A stretch of 64,000 bases of DNA from positions 1,502,501 to 1,566,500 of the forward strand of contig NZ_CP036422.1 of NCBI RefSeq assembly GCF_009388985.1. Reading direction: 5' to 3'. Shown one piece after another: positions 18,745 through 26,799 of this stretch. Every line of letters starts with the position of its first letter. The stretch's first letter is position 1. The DNA comes from Halioglobus maricola. Lineage in GTDB: Bacteria > Pseudomonadota > Gammaproteobacteria > Pseudomonadales > Halieaceae. A program made the translations under genes and the position numbers. The notes under the pieces were generated by a model, which saw only the letters and a program-made list of their open reading frames with translations, did no database searches and was not told the DNA's origin.

Positions 18745-19524
18745 TTAAGCCCTGATAACGCCCAATTTAACTGAAGAGTAAGCGTGGCCGTTTGTAGCCG
18801 CTTCCGGGGATACGATGAGCCCCCTCAAGTCCGGGTAAGCAATAAGTGCGACGTCGTTGCCTTTATCATACGGGCAGGTTCCAGAACGCTGATAATCTGG
18901 GTTTGTTCTATAGAGATTTTGGTAAAAATCTTCATCAAAATAGAGTTGAGTGGTTAGCAGTGTTGCGTCGTCCAGTGCGACACGCAAATGTATATGAGGC
19001 ATTCTCAGTTCATACCAGCTAGGAAATATCGTGGTGAAACTCACAGTTCCGTTGGCGTCTGCTTCCTGTAACCCTCGCAAGTAAGTCTCGTTGTTGCTTG
19101 GTTCAACGTGGCCATCCTTTGACGTGATCAGTGATGTAAGGGTGTCAAAGGGCTTTTTAGATGAGCCTGTGGGGTAGCCACTATAGTTTCCTTCGGTATC
19201 GCAGTGCCAAATTTCTACTTTTGCTCCCGGAATGGCTTTGCAGCTGCTGACGTCGACGACCTGAATATCCAGGTCATAGTTAAGCCCTGTTCTATCTTCC
19301 CGGATGTCGCTGCGTACTGGCGACTGTAAGGCGTAAGGCCCCGCTTCTTGCTCAGGGGTCAATAGGCAGATGTCATCAGCAATGGATGGTGCAAGGCTGT
19401 GGGGCGTCTCATCTCCCGACCGCGATCTGGCAATTTTTGCGGTTATTTCATTTCTGTAGAACCCAGCTGCGACCGAGCCTGCTGTGATACCCGCCAGGGT
19501 TATTAGCCTCCTTCTTTTCATCAT
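18745..19524 (-). CDS. Intradiol ring-cleavage dioxygenase-like protein, Tat-type signal
   Basis: A 259-residue protein with the protocatechuate 3,4-dioxygenase fold. LTPEQEAGPYALQSPVRSDI leads in, then PGAKVEIWHCDTEGNYSGY with a Tyr ligand. FPSWYELRMPHIHLRVALDD follows, with the second Tyr and the His-x-His ligands for Fe(III). The N-terminus MMKRRRLITLAGITAGSVAAG has consecutive Arg, a hydrophobic stretch and Ala-rich end, resembling a Tat signal or anchor, so the mature enzyme may act outside the cytoplasm. Such exported dioxygenase-like proteins are less studied than the cytoplasmic catechol and protocatechuate enzymes, and ring cleavage is inferred from the ligand set only. Confidence 0.85.
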   Translation of the reverse strand: MMKRRRLITLAGITAGSVAAGFYRNEITAKIARSRSGDETPHSLAPSIADDICLLTPEQEAGPYALQSPVRSDIREDRTGLNYDLDIQVVDVSSCKAIPGAKVEIWHCDTEGNYSGYPTGSSKKPFDTLTSLITSKDGHVEPSNNETYLRGLQEADANGTVSFTTIFPSWYELRMPHIHLRVALDDATLLTTQLYFDEDFYQNLYRTNPDYQRSGTCPYDKGNDVALIAYPDLRGLIVSPEAATNGHAYSSVKLGVIRA

Positions 19525-19570
19525 AGTAACTAAGTCCGATCAAATTCTAATTGGAGTTTCTACCAGGGTC

Positions 19571-19948
19571 TTAAACCCCAATAAGCAAACGGGTTGGTTC
19601 AAGAAAGTAAAGAGCGATAAGCAGCATGGGTAGTGCAAATATCACCAGAACGCCTATCGCCATTTTGGCGCCTCGTCCCTCGGATAAAAAGTTTGTTACG
19701 GCCGCGCCGAGCATAACGAAAAACATAATGCCTGAAGCTATGCCCGCATAGGCTGGGAACCAGATGCCTGCAATCAATGCCGGGCCGCAAATGATTTCAA
19801 TGGCACCGGAAAGATAAGCGAGAGAGTAAGGCATCTTCATGCTCTCGAACTCTTCGATAAAGTGTTCGTGTCTGGTCAATTTTAGAATCGAGGCACCCGT
19901 GAAGAATGCGCCAAAGAGAACCAGGGCAGTGTCAATTAAGAATGTCAT
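19571..19948 (-). CDS. DoxX-family membrane protein
   Basis: A 125-residue protein with four hydrophobic segments (FLIDTALVLFGAFFTGASIL, LAYLSGAIEIICGPALIAGI, AGIASGIMFFVMLGAAVTNF, MAIGVLVIFALPMLLIALYF). The pattern E-F at helix 1/2, the G-A-I-E-I-x-x-G segment and overall size fit the DoxX/DoxD-like family of small quinone-linked or stress membrane proteins. I chose the start at MTFLIDTALVLF because the longer frame overlaps the MarR stop. It follows the MarR gene by 10 bases and is surely in its operon. Role unknown. Confidence 0.8.
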   Translation of the reverse strand: MTFLIDTALVLFGAFFTGASILKLTRHEHFIEEFESMKMPYSLAYLSGAIEIICGPALIAGIWFPAYAGIASGIMFFVMLGAAVTNFLSEGRGAKMAIGVLVIFALPMLLIALYFLEPTRLLIGV

Positions 19949-19958
19949 TGATAGATGT

Positions 19959-20465
19959 TTATCCGTTTGATTTTGTGGGAGGGGTATCGGGAAGATCACC
20001 CCATTTATCGGCAAGGCAACTCCGAAGTACTTCTAGTTGCTTTTTGCCCAATCGCTTTTCCAACTCCTGTTCCATTCCAGTGATGATCTCAGCGGCATCT
20101 ATGCCAATGCTGATGCCAGATTCGGCTGGACACATTAACTTTCTGCGGCCATCCACTGGGTCGGGCTCCAGGGTGATTAAACCTCGCTTAATTAATGGCT
20201 TGGAGGCTTGATTGATCGCTTGTGGTGATAGGCCCAGGGCCCGTGCAATCTCAACAGGGCTTCTGGTGCCCTGGGCGATATAGACCATTATCTGTGATTC
20301 GGTGCGGGAGAGGGCTTCCCAGCCTCGGGCCGCGAGATTCTTCTGCAGGTGCTGATCCATCCAGGTGAAGGCTCGTAATAACCCCCCCATCAGATCTGCT
20401 CGAGAGGCTTCAATAACCTCGGGCTTTATATCTTTAATAAGCTCTGGGTCGATATCTGTGGTCAT
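19959..20465 (-). CDS. MarR-family transcriptional regulator
   Basis: A 168-residue winged-helix regulator. Helical dimer segments flank the DNA-binding part: SRTESQIMVYIAQGTRSPVEIARALGLSPQAINQASKPLIKRGLITLEPDPVDGRRK holds the recognition helix and the wing Asp-Arg. The start at MTTDIDPELIKD is preferred, since the longer frame would place the tandem repeats at 20527-20558 in the coding region. It heads the minus-strand group MarR-DoxX-dioxygenase-OYE-DUF3604 and is divergent from the membrane/cytochrome operon at 20711. It probably represses one or both in response to an aromatic or lipophilic ligand. Confidence 0.87.
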   Translation of the reverse strand: MTTDIDPELIKDIKPEVIEASRADLMGGLLRAFTWMDQHLQKNLAARGWEALSRTESQIMVYIAQGTRSPVEIARALGLSPQAINQASKPLIKRGLITLEPDPVDGRRKLMCPAESGISIGIDAAEIITGMEQELEKRLGKKQLEVLRSCLADKWGDLPDTPPTKSNG

Positions 20466-20526
20466 GCTAGCACTGGGCTTTTGCCTGTTGGGAAAGACTC
20501 TTAGTATGCCTGAGTGTATTTTATTG

Positions 20527-20558
20527 TCAATTAAGTTGATAATCAATTAAGTTGATAA
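20527..20558. repeat. Two perfect tandem 16-bp repeats, probable MarR operator
   Basis: TCAATTAAGTTGATAA occurs twice head to tail. Each unit contains the inverted pair ATCAA/TTGAT (TCAA...TTGA in the first), a common MarR-type half-site arrangement. The block lies 62 bases upstream of the MarR start and 153 bases upstream of the divergent membrane-protein gene. Autoregulation is inferred. Confidence 0.6.
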
Positions 20559-20710
20559 TATGATGTGAAACTGAAGCCAAGGGCAAGGTAAATCCATTGG
20601 AAGCGCAATGGTGAATGCTTGCTGACGCATTGACTCAGTAATGTCTTGCTGATCAAGGATCTAGTGGCACCTTGGTTGTTATCACCCATAAATAGAAACG
20701 TAGGTCGTCT

Positions 20711-21244
20711 ATGTACGAGACTCTCCATTTGGCGCTCGCGCCGTATTACCTCTATATAAAAATGGTTCATGTGCCCGCGGCCTTTCTTTGGTTCATGAGC
20801 GTGTTGTCGGGCTATTCCTTTTTTCTGGTCCCGGTCATGCAGGCTTGGCGCCGAAATCAGGATGACCCGGGCCATACCGAAATGCGCAATTGGGTGTTTG
20901 AACGTTTTGATGTGTCGGTTTCAGTGGAGCATGTTGCTTATCCGCTGGTGATGATTTCAGGGGCGCTTCTATTTGTTGCCGGTGGGTGGGACGCTCAAGC
21001 GGGTTGGCTCATCCTGAAGTTGGCGATAGTATTTATCGTCACCGTACCTATGGAGGCTTTTGATTACTATATTTCCCACCTAAATGGTAATAAGCGCTAC
21101 CTGCGCGACCGGGATGGCAAGCCTGATTGGGAGCGTTATGAAACCGCGATGCACACGCACTGGTGGTTCTTCCTGGTTACCACTCCCCCCATTGGCTTTA
21201 TGTTATTTAGTGTTATTTTCCTTGCTTTTACCAAGCCTTTTTAA
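20711..21244 (+). CDS. Four-helix membrane protein, HemJ/CopD-like (copy 1)
   Basis: A 177-residue integral membrane protein beginning MYETLHLALAPYYLYIKMVH and ending LAFTKPF, with four hydrophobic helices. Conserved histidines lie in helix 1 (KMVHVPAAFLW), before helix 2 (VSVEHVAYP), after helix 3 (YYISHLNGNKRYLRD) and before helix 4 (HTHWWFFLVTTP). The layout with a helix-1 His, plus the NWVFERFD-EHVAYP segment, recalls heme-linked HemJ and CopD-type families, but I do not recognise the exact family. A near-identical-length paralog is at 37161-37694. Both are followed by a small two-helix membrane protein and then by a heme-associated gene, here a cytochrome c, so redox or heme function is likely. 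Confidence 0.75.
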   Translation: MYETLHLALAPYYLYIKMVHVPAAFLWFMSVLSGYSFFLVPVMQAWRRNQDDPGHTEMRNWVFERFDVSVSVEHVAYPLVMISGALLFVAGGWDAQAGWLILKLAIVFIVTVPMEAFDYYISHLNGNKRYLRDRDGKPDWERYETAMHTHWWFFLVTTPPIGFMLFSVIFLAFTKPF

Positions 21245-21299
21245 CGGCTTGCCAACGCTTATTCTTAATAGCCCCTAACAGCTTACTATTGGAGAAAAC

Positions 21300-21644
21300 A
21301 TGGAATCCGATACCACTAGGACACAGCAGAGCGAACCTGCATTCAGTCGACCCTTCGCGGGCAAACCGAAACACTATTTTTGGGTGTCGGTAGCCGTTTC
21401 ATCCTACTTGAGCGTGGGCATATATCTCTTCTATGCCTTGGTCCGTTACTACTTTGCTGGGGATGCCGATGTTTTTACTTGGCAAGTATTTCGCTATGCA
21501 TTGCTATTCTGGCTGCTTTATACCGTATTCAGTTACAGGGGCATGATGAAATACGATGGTGCTTATGCAGACCCTGATGAATGGGTGGAGAAAGAAGTGA
21601 CTGTGAAATTGCTTGAGCCGAAAGAGCATCGCCGCTTTGGCTAA
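21300..21644 (+). CDS. Small two-helix membrane protein, module partner (copy 1)
   Basis: A 114-residue protein with two hydrophobic segments, YFWVSVAVSSYLSVGIYLFYALVRYYFAG-like and FRYALLFWLLYTVFSY, and a charged tail ending LLEPKEHRRFG. The paralog at 37705-38043 ends with the same ERKEHRRFG tail and follows the paralog of the upstream gene. The pair is therefore a conserved unit. A good ribosome-binding site (GGAG) precedes the ATG. It may be an accessory subunit for the four-helix protein. No known family recognised. Confidence 0.7.
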   Translation: MESDTTRTQQSEPAFSRPFAGKPKHYFWVSVAVSSYLSVGIYLFYALVRYYFAGDADVFTWQVFRYALLFWLLYTVFSYRGMMKYDGAYADPDEWVEKEVTVKLLEPKEHRRFG

Positions 21645-21651
21645 GGGTCTA

Positions 21652-22029
21652 ATGATGATGAACTTTATACGGAAAAACGTTTCAATTTGTATGAACGGTC
21701 TGGCCGCCATTGTGGTGATGCTGGTCCCATTCTCTGTTGCCGCTCAAGAGGCCGATGTGAATGCCGGTGCGGCCAGAGCTGCGGTGTGCTTTTCGTGCCA
21801 TGGTGAAGATGGTGTGTCAAAAAATTCAACTTGGCCCAACCTTGCCGGACAAAACAGTAAGTATTTAGTTAAGCAGATGAAGGACTTTCGCGATGGTCGT
21901 CGTCAAGATCCGACAATGGAGGCTATGGCCAGGCCTTTAAGCGACGACGATATTGTTAATATCTCTGCTTATTACTCCAGTTTGGGTCGCGGCGACTCAT
22001 CTTCTGGTCAGCAGAACAGGCGCAGATGA
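21652..22029 (+). CDS. Secreted c-type cytochrome (class I)
   Basis: A 125-residue protein with an N-terminal signal peptide ending near VPFSVAAQEA and one heme-binding motif, CFSCH (residues near 45-50). The axial Met is probably in DPTMEAMARPLSDDDI. The pattern NLAGQNSKYLVKQMKDFRDGRR is typical of periplasmic cytochrome c553/c4-like single-heme proteins. It begins 8 bases after the stop of the small membrane protein, so it is in the same operon. It probably exchanges electrons with the four-helix membrane protein, but that is inference. Confidence 0.88.
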   Translation: MMMNFIRKNVSICMNGLAAIVVMLVPFSVAAQEADVNAGAARAAVCFSCHGEDGVSKNSTWPNLAGQNSKYLVKQMKDFRDGRRQDPTMEAMARPLSDDDIVNISAYYSSLGRGDSSSGQQNRRR

Positions 22030-22200
22030 TGTCCGTAATATTTGAGCGATAATGCCTATTTTTCTGTGTGCTGTAGCCATTGTTCGGCGAGCTTTAGGAG
22101 TACAATCTAGGTAAGATTTCCCACAGTTCCATGGCTTCTCCCCGGGAGAAATACCGTGACGCTTACTCAATAAAAACTGCCAATCCGAGGTAACTTTCCA

Positions 22201-23754
22201 GTGCTAATTCACAACCTTACGGAATTCTACGCGCGCTCCTATCCTGATAACACCTGTCTCAGCCTGGGAGACAAGCAACTCACCTTCAGCGAACTCGACG
22301 CTCAGGTTAACCAACTGGCCAATGCCATGCTCTCACTTGAGTTCAGTCCCGGACAGAGAGTTGCCATTCTGGGTGAAAACAGTATTGAACACGCTATTTG
22401 TTTTCTTGCCGCCAGTAAGGTTGGCGCAGTTGCAGTGCCTCTGAATTATCGTCTGGCGCCAGTGGAACTCGCCTATGTGATCAATGACGCCGAGGCAAGA
22501 TTACTCTTGGTAATGGACAGCGCCCTGGAGCAACTGACACCGTTACGTGAGCACCTGTCTGCAAAGGTCAATATCGTTAGTTCGTCCTCAGATGACAGCC
22601 TGCACTGGCAGGAATGGCTTGAGCAGTTTGACCAGAGCGCACCTCAAATTGAGTTGGGTCGCGATACTCCAATACTACAGCTGTATACCAGTGGTACTAC
22701 CGGTAACCCCAAGGGCGTTGTACTTTCCCAGTACAACATGATGAGCACCATTATGCTGGGCAACTTGACGGCAGCCTGTCGACCCAATGTAGGTTCTGCC
22801 GGCATAGGAATAGCGCCACTGTTCCATATTGGTGGTGCTGGATATTTGCTTTCAGGATTGGCCAACGGGATGCATATCATTATCCACGAGACCTTCGACC
22901 CCATGAAGTTCCTGGATGATATAGAACAAAACCCGGTCGAAGTGGTGTTTATGGTGCCGGCGATGATCATGTTTATCCTGCAGATCCCCGGCATTGAGAA
23001 GCGCGATTTCAGCGGCGTCAAGCAAATCGCTTACGGGGCTTCGCCCATTTCGGAATCGCTTTTGCGCCAGGCAATAGATATCTTCAAGTGCGATTTCGCT
23101 CAGTTGTATGGCATGACCGAAACAGCCGGTTATGGCACGGTACTGGTGCAAAACGACCACGCCAAGGCACTGGCGGGGCAGCCGGAGCTGCTGCGGTCCT
23201 GTGGGCGTCCAAACATCGGGGCCTCAGTCAAGCTGATGGACAGCCACGGTAATGAGGTAGAGCAGGGCGAGATAGGTGAAATCTGGCTCAAATCCAATTC
23301 CAGTATGCTGCATTACTACAATCTTGAAGCGGCGACTGCCAGTAGTTTGACCGATGGTTGGGTGCATACGGGTGATGCCGGCTATCAAGACGAAGAAGGT
23401 TATATCTACCTGAAAGATCGCATCAAGGACATGGTGGTCAGTGGAGGTGAAAATATTTATCCGACAGAAGTCGAGAATGCCCTGGTTCAGCATCCGGGTA
23501 TTGCCGATGTGGCCGTGATTGGTGTTCCGGATGAGAAGTTCGGCGAAGCTCTGCTTGCTGTAGTTGTACTGGCACCTGAGCAGAGCCTGACGGCTGAAGA
23601 AATGATTGAATTTTGCCGCGACAAGATTGCGGGTTACAAGATTCCCAGACAACTCAAACTGATCGATCAACTCCCGCGGAACCCTTCAGGGAAATTGCTG
23701 AAGAAAGAGCTTCGCGCGCCCTATTGGGAAGGCACCGATCGAGGGATCGGTTAG
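22201..23754 (+). CDS. Acyl-CoA synthetase (AMP-forming, fatty-acid type)
   Basis: A 517-residue ANL-family ligase with GTG start (MLIHNLTEFYARSYPDNT). Motifs in order: LYTSGTTGNPKGVVLSQYNM, QLYGMTETAGYG, WVHTGDAGYQDEEGYIYLKDRIKDM, VSGGENIYPTEVENAL and the catalytic Lys in LPRNPSGKLLKKELR. It activates a carboxylic acid as its adenylate and CoA ester. It lies 171 bases after the cytochrome gene and 88 bases before the pirin, and may be in its own unit. The intergenic region 22030-22200 contains nothing I can call. Chain-length preference unknown. Confidence 0.92.
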   Translation: MLIHNLTEFYARSYPDNTCLSLGDKQLTFSELDAQVNQLANAMLSLEFSPGQRVAILGENSIEHAICFLAASKVGAVAVPLNYRLAPVELAYVINDAEARLLLVMDSALEQLTPLREHLSAKVNIVSSSSDDSLHWQEWLEQFDQSAPQIELGRDTPILQLYTSGTTGNPKGVVLSQYNMMSTIMLGNLTAACRPNVGSAGIGIAPLFHIGGAGYLLSGLANGMHIIIHETFDPMKFLDDIEQNPVEVVFMVPAMIMFILQIPGIEKRDFSGVKQIAYGASPISESLLRQAIDIFKCDFAQLYGMTETAGYGTVLVQNDHAKALAGQPELLRSCGRPNIGASVKLMDSHGNEVEQGEIGEIWLKSNSSMLHYYNLEAATASSLTDGWVHTGDAGYQDEEGYIYLKDRIKDMVVSGGENIYPTEVENALVQHPGIADVAVIGVPDEKFGEALLAVVVLAPEQSLTAEEMIEFCRDKIAGYKIPRQLKLIDQLPRNPSGKLLKKELRAPYWEGTDRGIG

Positions 23755-23842
23755 GTCGGTATTCGAATAGCGTTGTGCGGGAAATGACGACTACTAATAA
23801 CTTCCAGTCGCCTTGCCTCAACATCAATAGCAGGGTGATGAA

Positions 23843-24676
23843 GTGAAGATTGTTCAAGCGCAGCACACTCTTGAAGGTGCCGGTTTCAGTGTGGCGAGGC
23901 CGATCCCCATGCCAGCCTGCGAATCCGTCGGCCCATTTATACTGTTGGACCATATCGGTCCGTTAGTGGCCCCTGCAGGGCAATCTGTAGCTGCCCCCAC
24001 ACATCCCCATGCCGGTATTGAAACCATCTCCTACTTTTTGGACGGCGAGGGTTTTCATCAGGATAGTCTTGGTAACAAGGCGACAACAGGGCCGGGCGAA
24101 GTGCAGTGGATGCGTGCCGGCCGGGGCATAGTACATGATGAGGCACCAGGGAAATCCCTGGTCGAGCATGGCGGACGTGTGCACGCGGTACAGTTGTGGC
24201 TCAATATGCCTGGTGCGAGTAAGTCTGCAGAACCGGTGTATAAAAGCTTCCGCCAGGCGGATATCCCGAAACAGGCAGAGGTTAGCGGTCTGGAGATTAG
24301 TGTTATCGCAGGGCAATACACAGGCCTTACTGGCCCCTTGACCACTTTTGCCGAGCCCCTGCTTATGCATGTCGCCTTAGAGGCCAAGACTTCGACCTGC
24401 CTGGAACTACCAGGTATCGAGGAGCTTGGTGTATTTACGCTTGAGGGCTCCGTCACGATCAATGGCAATACCGTGGCTGCAAATGAATTAGCGGTGATGA
24501 GTGAAAGTGAGAGAAACCTGCAAATTGCCTGCACTTCGGATTGTGAATTATTGATACTGGGTGGTCCCGCAGTCAGGGATGAATTGGTACGTTACGGACC
24601 ATTCGTGGCTAATAGCGCTGTCGAAATGCAGGAGACCATTGAGCGATACCGGCAAAACCTGTTTGGAGAATTGTAA
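23843..24676 (+). CDS. Pirin-family cupin protein
   Basis: A 277-residue pirin. The N-terminal cupin carries the metal site, with PTHPHAGIETISYFLDGEGF and GRGIVHDEAPGK, and the second cupin (LLMHVALEAKTSTCLELPG onward) is less conserved. The start is a GTG (KIVQAQHTLEGAGFSVARPIP) with AGGGTGA upstream. Bacterial pirins can be quercetin-dioxygenase-like enzymes or act as protein partners of metabolic enzymes. The gene is followed by the convergent MarR gene at 24737-25231. The specific role is unknown. Confidence 0.88.
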   Translation: MKIVQAQHTLEGAGFSVARPIPMPACESVGPFILLDHIGPLVAPAGQSVAAPTHPHAGIETISYFLDGEGFHQDSLGNKATTGPGEVQWMRAGRGIVHDEAPGKSLVEHGGRVHAVQLWLNMPGASKSAEPVYKSFRQADIPKQAEVSGLEISVIAGQYTGLTGPLTTFAEPLLMHVALEAKTSTCLELPGIEELGVFTLEGSVTINGNTVAANELAVMSESERNLQIACTSDCELLILGGPAVRDELVRYGPFVANSAVEMQETIERYRQNLFGEL

Positions 24677-24736
24677 GGTCTCCTCGGTTTAACTGCCATC
24701 GCGGCCGCCCATGTACCACACCTCTTAGCTAGATGA

Positions 24737-25231
24737 CTATTTCAATGGGTTTCCCCGGGGCATTTCCATAAGGGACCTCAGTTTTTGGAGATTGCGTGCT
24801 CCAATGCGCGCCTCCAGTTCTTCTTCTATCGTGGCAAGAGATTCTGTCGCGCAGACGATTATTCGCTTTCCCTGCTCAGTTGGAATGATTACCTTGGCAC
24901 GCTTGTCATCGGGGTCTTCGACAAGTTCAAGGAAGTCCAGGTCTACGAGTTCTTTTACGCTGCGGCTGACAACCTGTCTGCTGACACCCATATGTCGGGC
25001 GATGTCAGCTGTGCGTAACAGCCCGTCTCCCAGGGAGGTCAACACCTGGGACTGAAGCCGGGTGATGCCCGGCCAACCGTTCTTCTTCAGCAGGTTTTGC
25101 AGGCTGTCATCGACCCAGTAGAAGGCATTTAGCGTGAGTGCAAGCAGGCTGGGCGGGGGAGGGGATTCCGCCAGCTTTTCGAATTCGTCGTTGATCGACT
25201 TGTCGTAAGCCCGTTTATTGGCCCGAGCCAT
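24737..25231 (-). CDS. MarR-family transcriptional regulator
   Basis: A 164-residue winged-helix regulator, related in layout to the other MarR at 19959. Visible elements are TRLQSQVLTSLGDGLLRTADIARHMGVSRQVVSRSVKELVDLDFLELVEDPDDKRAK (recognition helix VSRQVVSRSVKEL and wing DPDDKRAK) between helical dimerisation segments. It is divergent from the GST-azoreductase-hydroxylase operon starting at 25452. A clear 27-bp imperfect palindrome (25350-25376) sits between them, 76 bases from the far GST start and about 119 from its own. It probably controls that operon and itself. Confidence 0.88.
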   Translation of the reverse strand: MARANKRAYDKSINDEFEKLAESPPPPSLLALTLNAFYWVDDSLQNLLKKNGWPGITRLQSQVLTSLGDGLLRTADIARHMGVSRQVVSRSVKELVDLDFLELVEDPDDKRAKVIIPTEQGKRIIVCATESLATIEEELEARIGARNLQKLRSLMEMPRGNPLK

Positions 25232-25349
25232 GGCTGGTGTCCTTTTGTTGCCTGGAGCCGAATGCTCGTAACGGCTTGCTCGAATAATAGCGTATCTTGC
25301 TGTCCATATTCCGAATTTTCATCGACTTCCAAAAAAGGATTAATGTCAG

Positions 25350-25376
25350 TATTGTTGACATATAATGTCAGCAATA
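25350..25376. promoter_or_regulatory. 27-bp imperfect palindrome, probable MarR operator
   Basis: The left arm TATTGTTGACAT and right arm ATGTCAGCAATA are reverse complements with one mismatch and a three-base centre. It lies between the divergent MarR and GST genes. A further TGTCAG copy lies just upstream. It differs from the GT-N3-AC family seen elsewhere. Confidence 0.7.
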
Positions 25377-25451
25377 ATTACTATTTGTCCATACTCTGTG
25401 CCGGCGTCACGTGCAAGTTGGTACCAGCCAATAACAATAGGACTATCGAAA

Positions 25452-26114
25452 ATGCCCACACTCTACCAAGCAGACCTTTCGCCATTTGCGGCTCGTATCC
25501 GAATCCAGTTGCGCGCCAAGGGAATTGACAGCTTTGACTTCGTTTTGCCTCCAGGGGGGCTCGGAAGTGACGAGTACAAGGCGATAAACCCTACCGGGAA
25601 AATTCCGTTTCTCGATCTGGATGGCACTGGCATCGCTGAATCTGCGGTGATCTGTGAATATATTGAGGAAAAGTGCCCTCAGCCTTCGCTCCTGCCCGAC
25701 AGCCCCGAGGCGCGCGCCCAGGTTCGCTTGCTGGTCCAATGCGTCGACATGTATATAACGACCCCCATGTTCAAAACGATACCTCTGCTTGAGCAAGGAG
25801 AGAGCGCAAAGGAGGCACTGGGCCTGCTACTTGCGGAGCTTAAGGCTGGGCTGGGGTACCTGAATGAGTATCGCAATCGTTCTGGTCTTGCCGGAGAGCG
25901 CTACGCGATAGGTGATCAACTGACCCTGGCTGACGGTGCGATCGCGGGCGCGCTATTTTTTGTCATCAATTTTGCCGAGGCGATGCTTGGGCTTGAAGAT
26001 GCGGTCCCCGCAGATCTTCGCGAGCTTTACGAAACGTTGAAGGACGACCCTCACGTCGCTGAAGCACTGAATGAAATACACGTAGCGGCCGAGGCAAAAA
26101 GGGCAGGAGGCTGA
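25452..26114 (+). CDS. Glutathione S-transferase family protein (1)
   Basis: A 220-residue protein with the thioredoxin-like N-terminal domain (MPTLYQADLSPFAARIRIQL) and the cis-Pro and binding stretch TGKIPFLDLDGTGIAESAVI. An all-helical C-terminal domain follows. The start with MPTLYQ is preferred over the upstream frame, which runs through the operator. A Ser in LSPFAARI sits where the catalytic Ser/Tyr is usually found. It leads the operon GST-azoreductase-flavin hydroxylase opposite the MarR gene. Related GSTs act in aromatic and epoxide degradation, e.g. maleylpyruvate isomerase; a specific role is not claimed. Confidence 0.88.
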   Translation: MPTLYQADLSPFAARIRIQLRAKGIDSFDFVLPPGGLGSDEYKAINPTGKIPFLDLDGTGIAESAVICEYIEEKCPQPSLLPDSPEARAQVRLLVQCVDMYITTPMFKTIPLLEQGESAKEALGLLLAELKAGLGYLNEYRNRSGLAGERYAIGDQLTLADGAIAGALFFVINFAEAMLGLEDAVPADLRELYETLKDDPHVAEALNEIHVAAEAKRAGG

Positions 26115-26173
26115 TAGCTATCTACAGATCAATTCTCTAGAAAACAGCGATTCAAATATCAGGAGCGTCCAGC

Positions 26174-26794
26174 ATGGTTTTATTGCACATCGAAGCGAGC
26201 CCCAAAGGGGAGTACTCCTACTCCAGCCAGATAGCGAAAAGCTTTCTGGCAGCCTATAAGGAGAAAAACCCGGAGCACGAAATTCGCATACTGAATGTGT
26301 TTGAACGAGACTTGCCCTCGTTCGGCGAAACAGAGGCCTTGGCAAAGTTTGCCCCGATTCTCGGCGAACAGCGTACTGCCGAGCAGGAAGCTGCCTGGGA
26401 CAGGATCAAGGAAGAAATTCGCTACTTCGACGAGGCGGATAAAATCCTGCTGTCCTGCCCTATGTGGAATTACTCTATTCCATGGCGTTTGAAGCAATAC
26501 ATTGATTGTCTTGTTCAGCCTATCGAAACATTCGGTTACGACTTTGAAAAAATGGAGCATGTCGGTCTACTCAGAAATCGACCGTTGCAGCTAATCCTTA
26601 CGCGCTCATCCACCATGGCGGGTGATTACGCAGACTTCCAGCTTCCCTATTTGAAATACATTTTTGGGGCCGTCGGCATTCGCGACACGCGCGCTATGGT
26701 TGCCTCCAGTACCACCCAGGCAAGCAAAGAACTGACCCAGGCTTACCTGGATTCATTTATTGAGGAAGCGAAACTGACTGCCGGGAGCTTTTAA
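26174..26794 (+). CDS. FMN-dependent NADH azoreductase-like flavodoxin-fold protein
   Basis: A 206-residue flavodoxin-fold reductase. It begins MVLLHIEASPKGEYSYSSQIAKSFL, with the Ser-x-Ser FMN-phosphate loop (ASPKGEYSYS), and has the FMN-binding CPMWNYSIPWRLKQYID motif typical of AzoR. Near the end, LTRSSTMAGDY contacts the flavin. AzoR proteins reduce quinones and azo compounds by two electrons. It lies 59 bases after the GST and before the FAD hydroxylase. A role in reducing a quinone formed by the hydroxylase fits the neighbourhood but is inference. Confidence 0.9.
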   Translation: MVLLHIEASPKGEYSYSSQIAKSFLAAYKEKNPEHEIRILNVFERDLPSFGETEALAKFAPILGEQRTAEQEAAWDRIKEEIRYFDEADKILLSCPMWNYSIPWRLKQYIDCLVQPIETFGYDFEKMEHVGLLRNRPLQLILTRSSTMAGDYADFQLPYLKYIFGAVGIRDTRAMVASSTTQASKELTQAYLDSFIEEAKLTAGSF

Positions 26795-26799
26795 TCATT

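Noticed and set aside
18739..18755. TCAGGG-TTAAG-CCCTGA hairpin downstream of the intradiol dioxygenase gene
   Set aside because: The stem is short and no T-run follows on either strand, so a terminator call is not justified.
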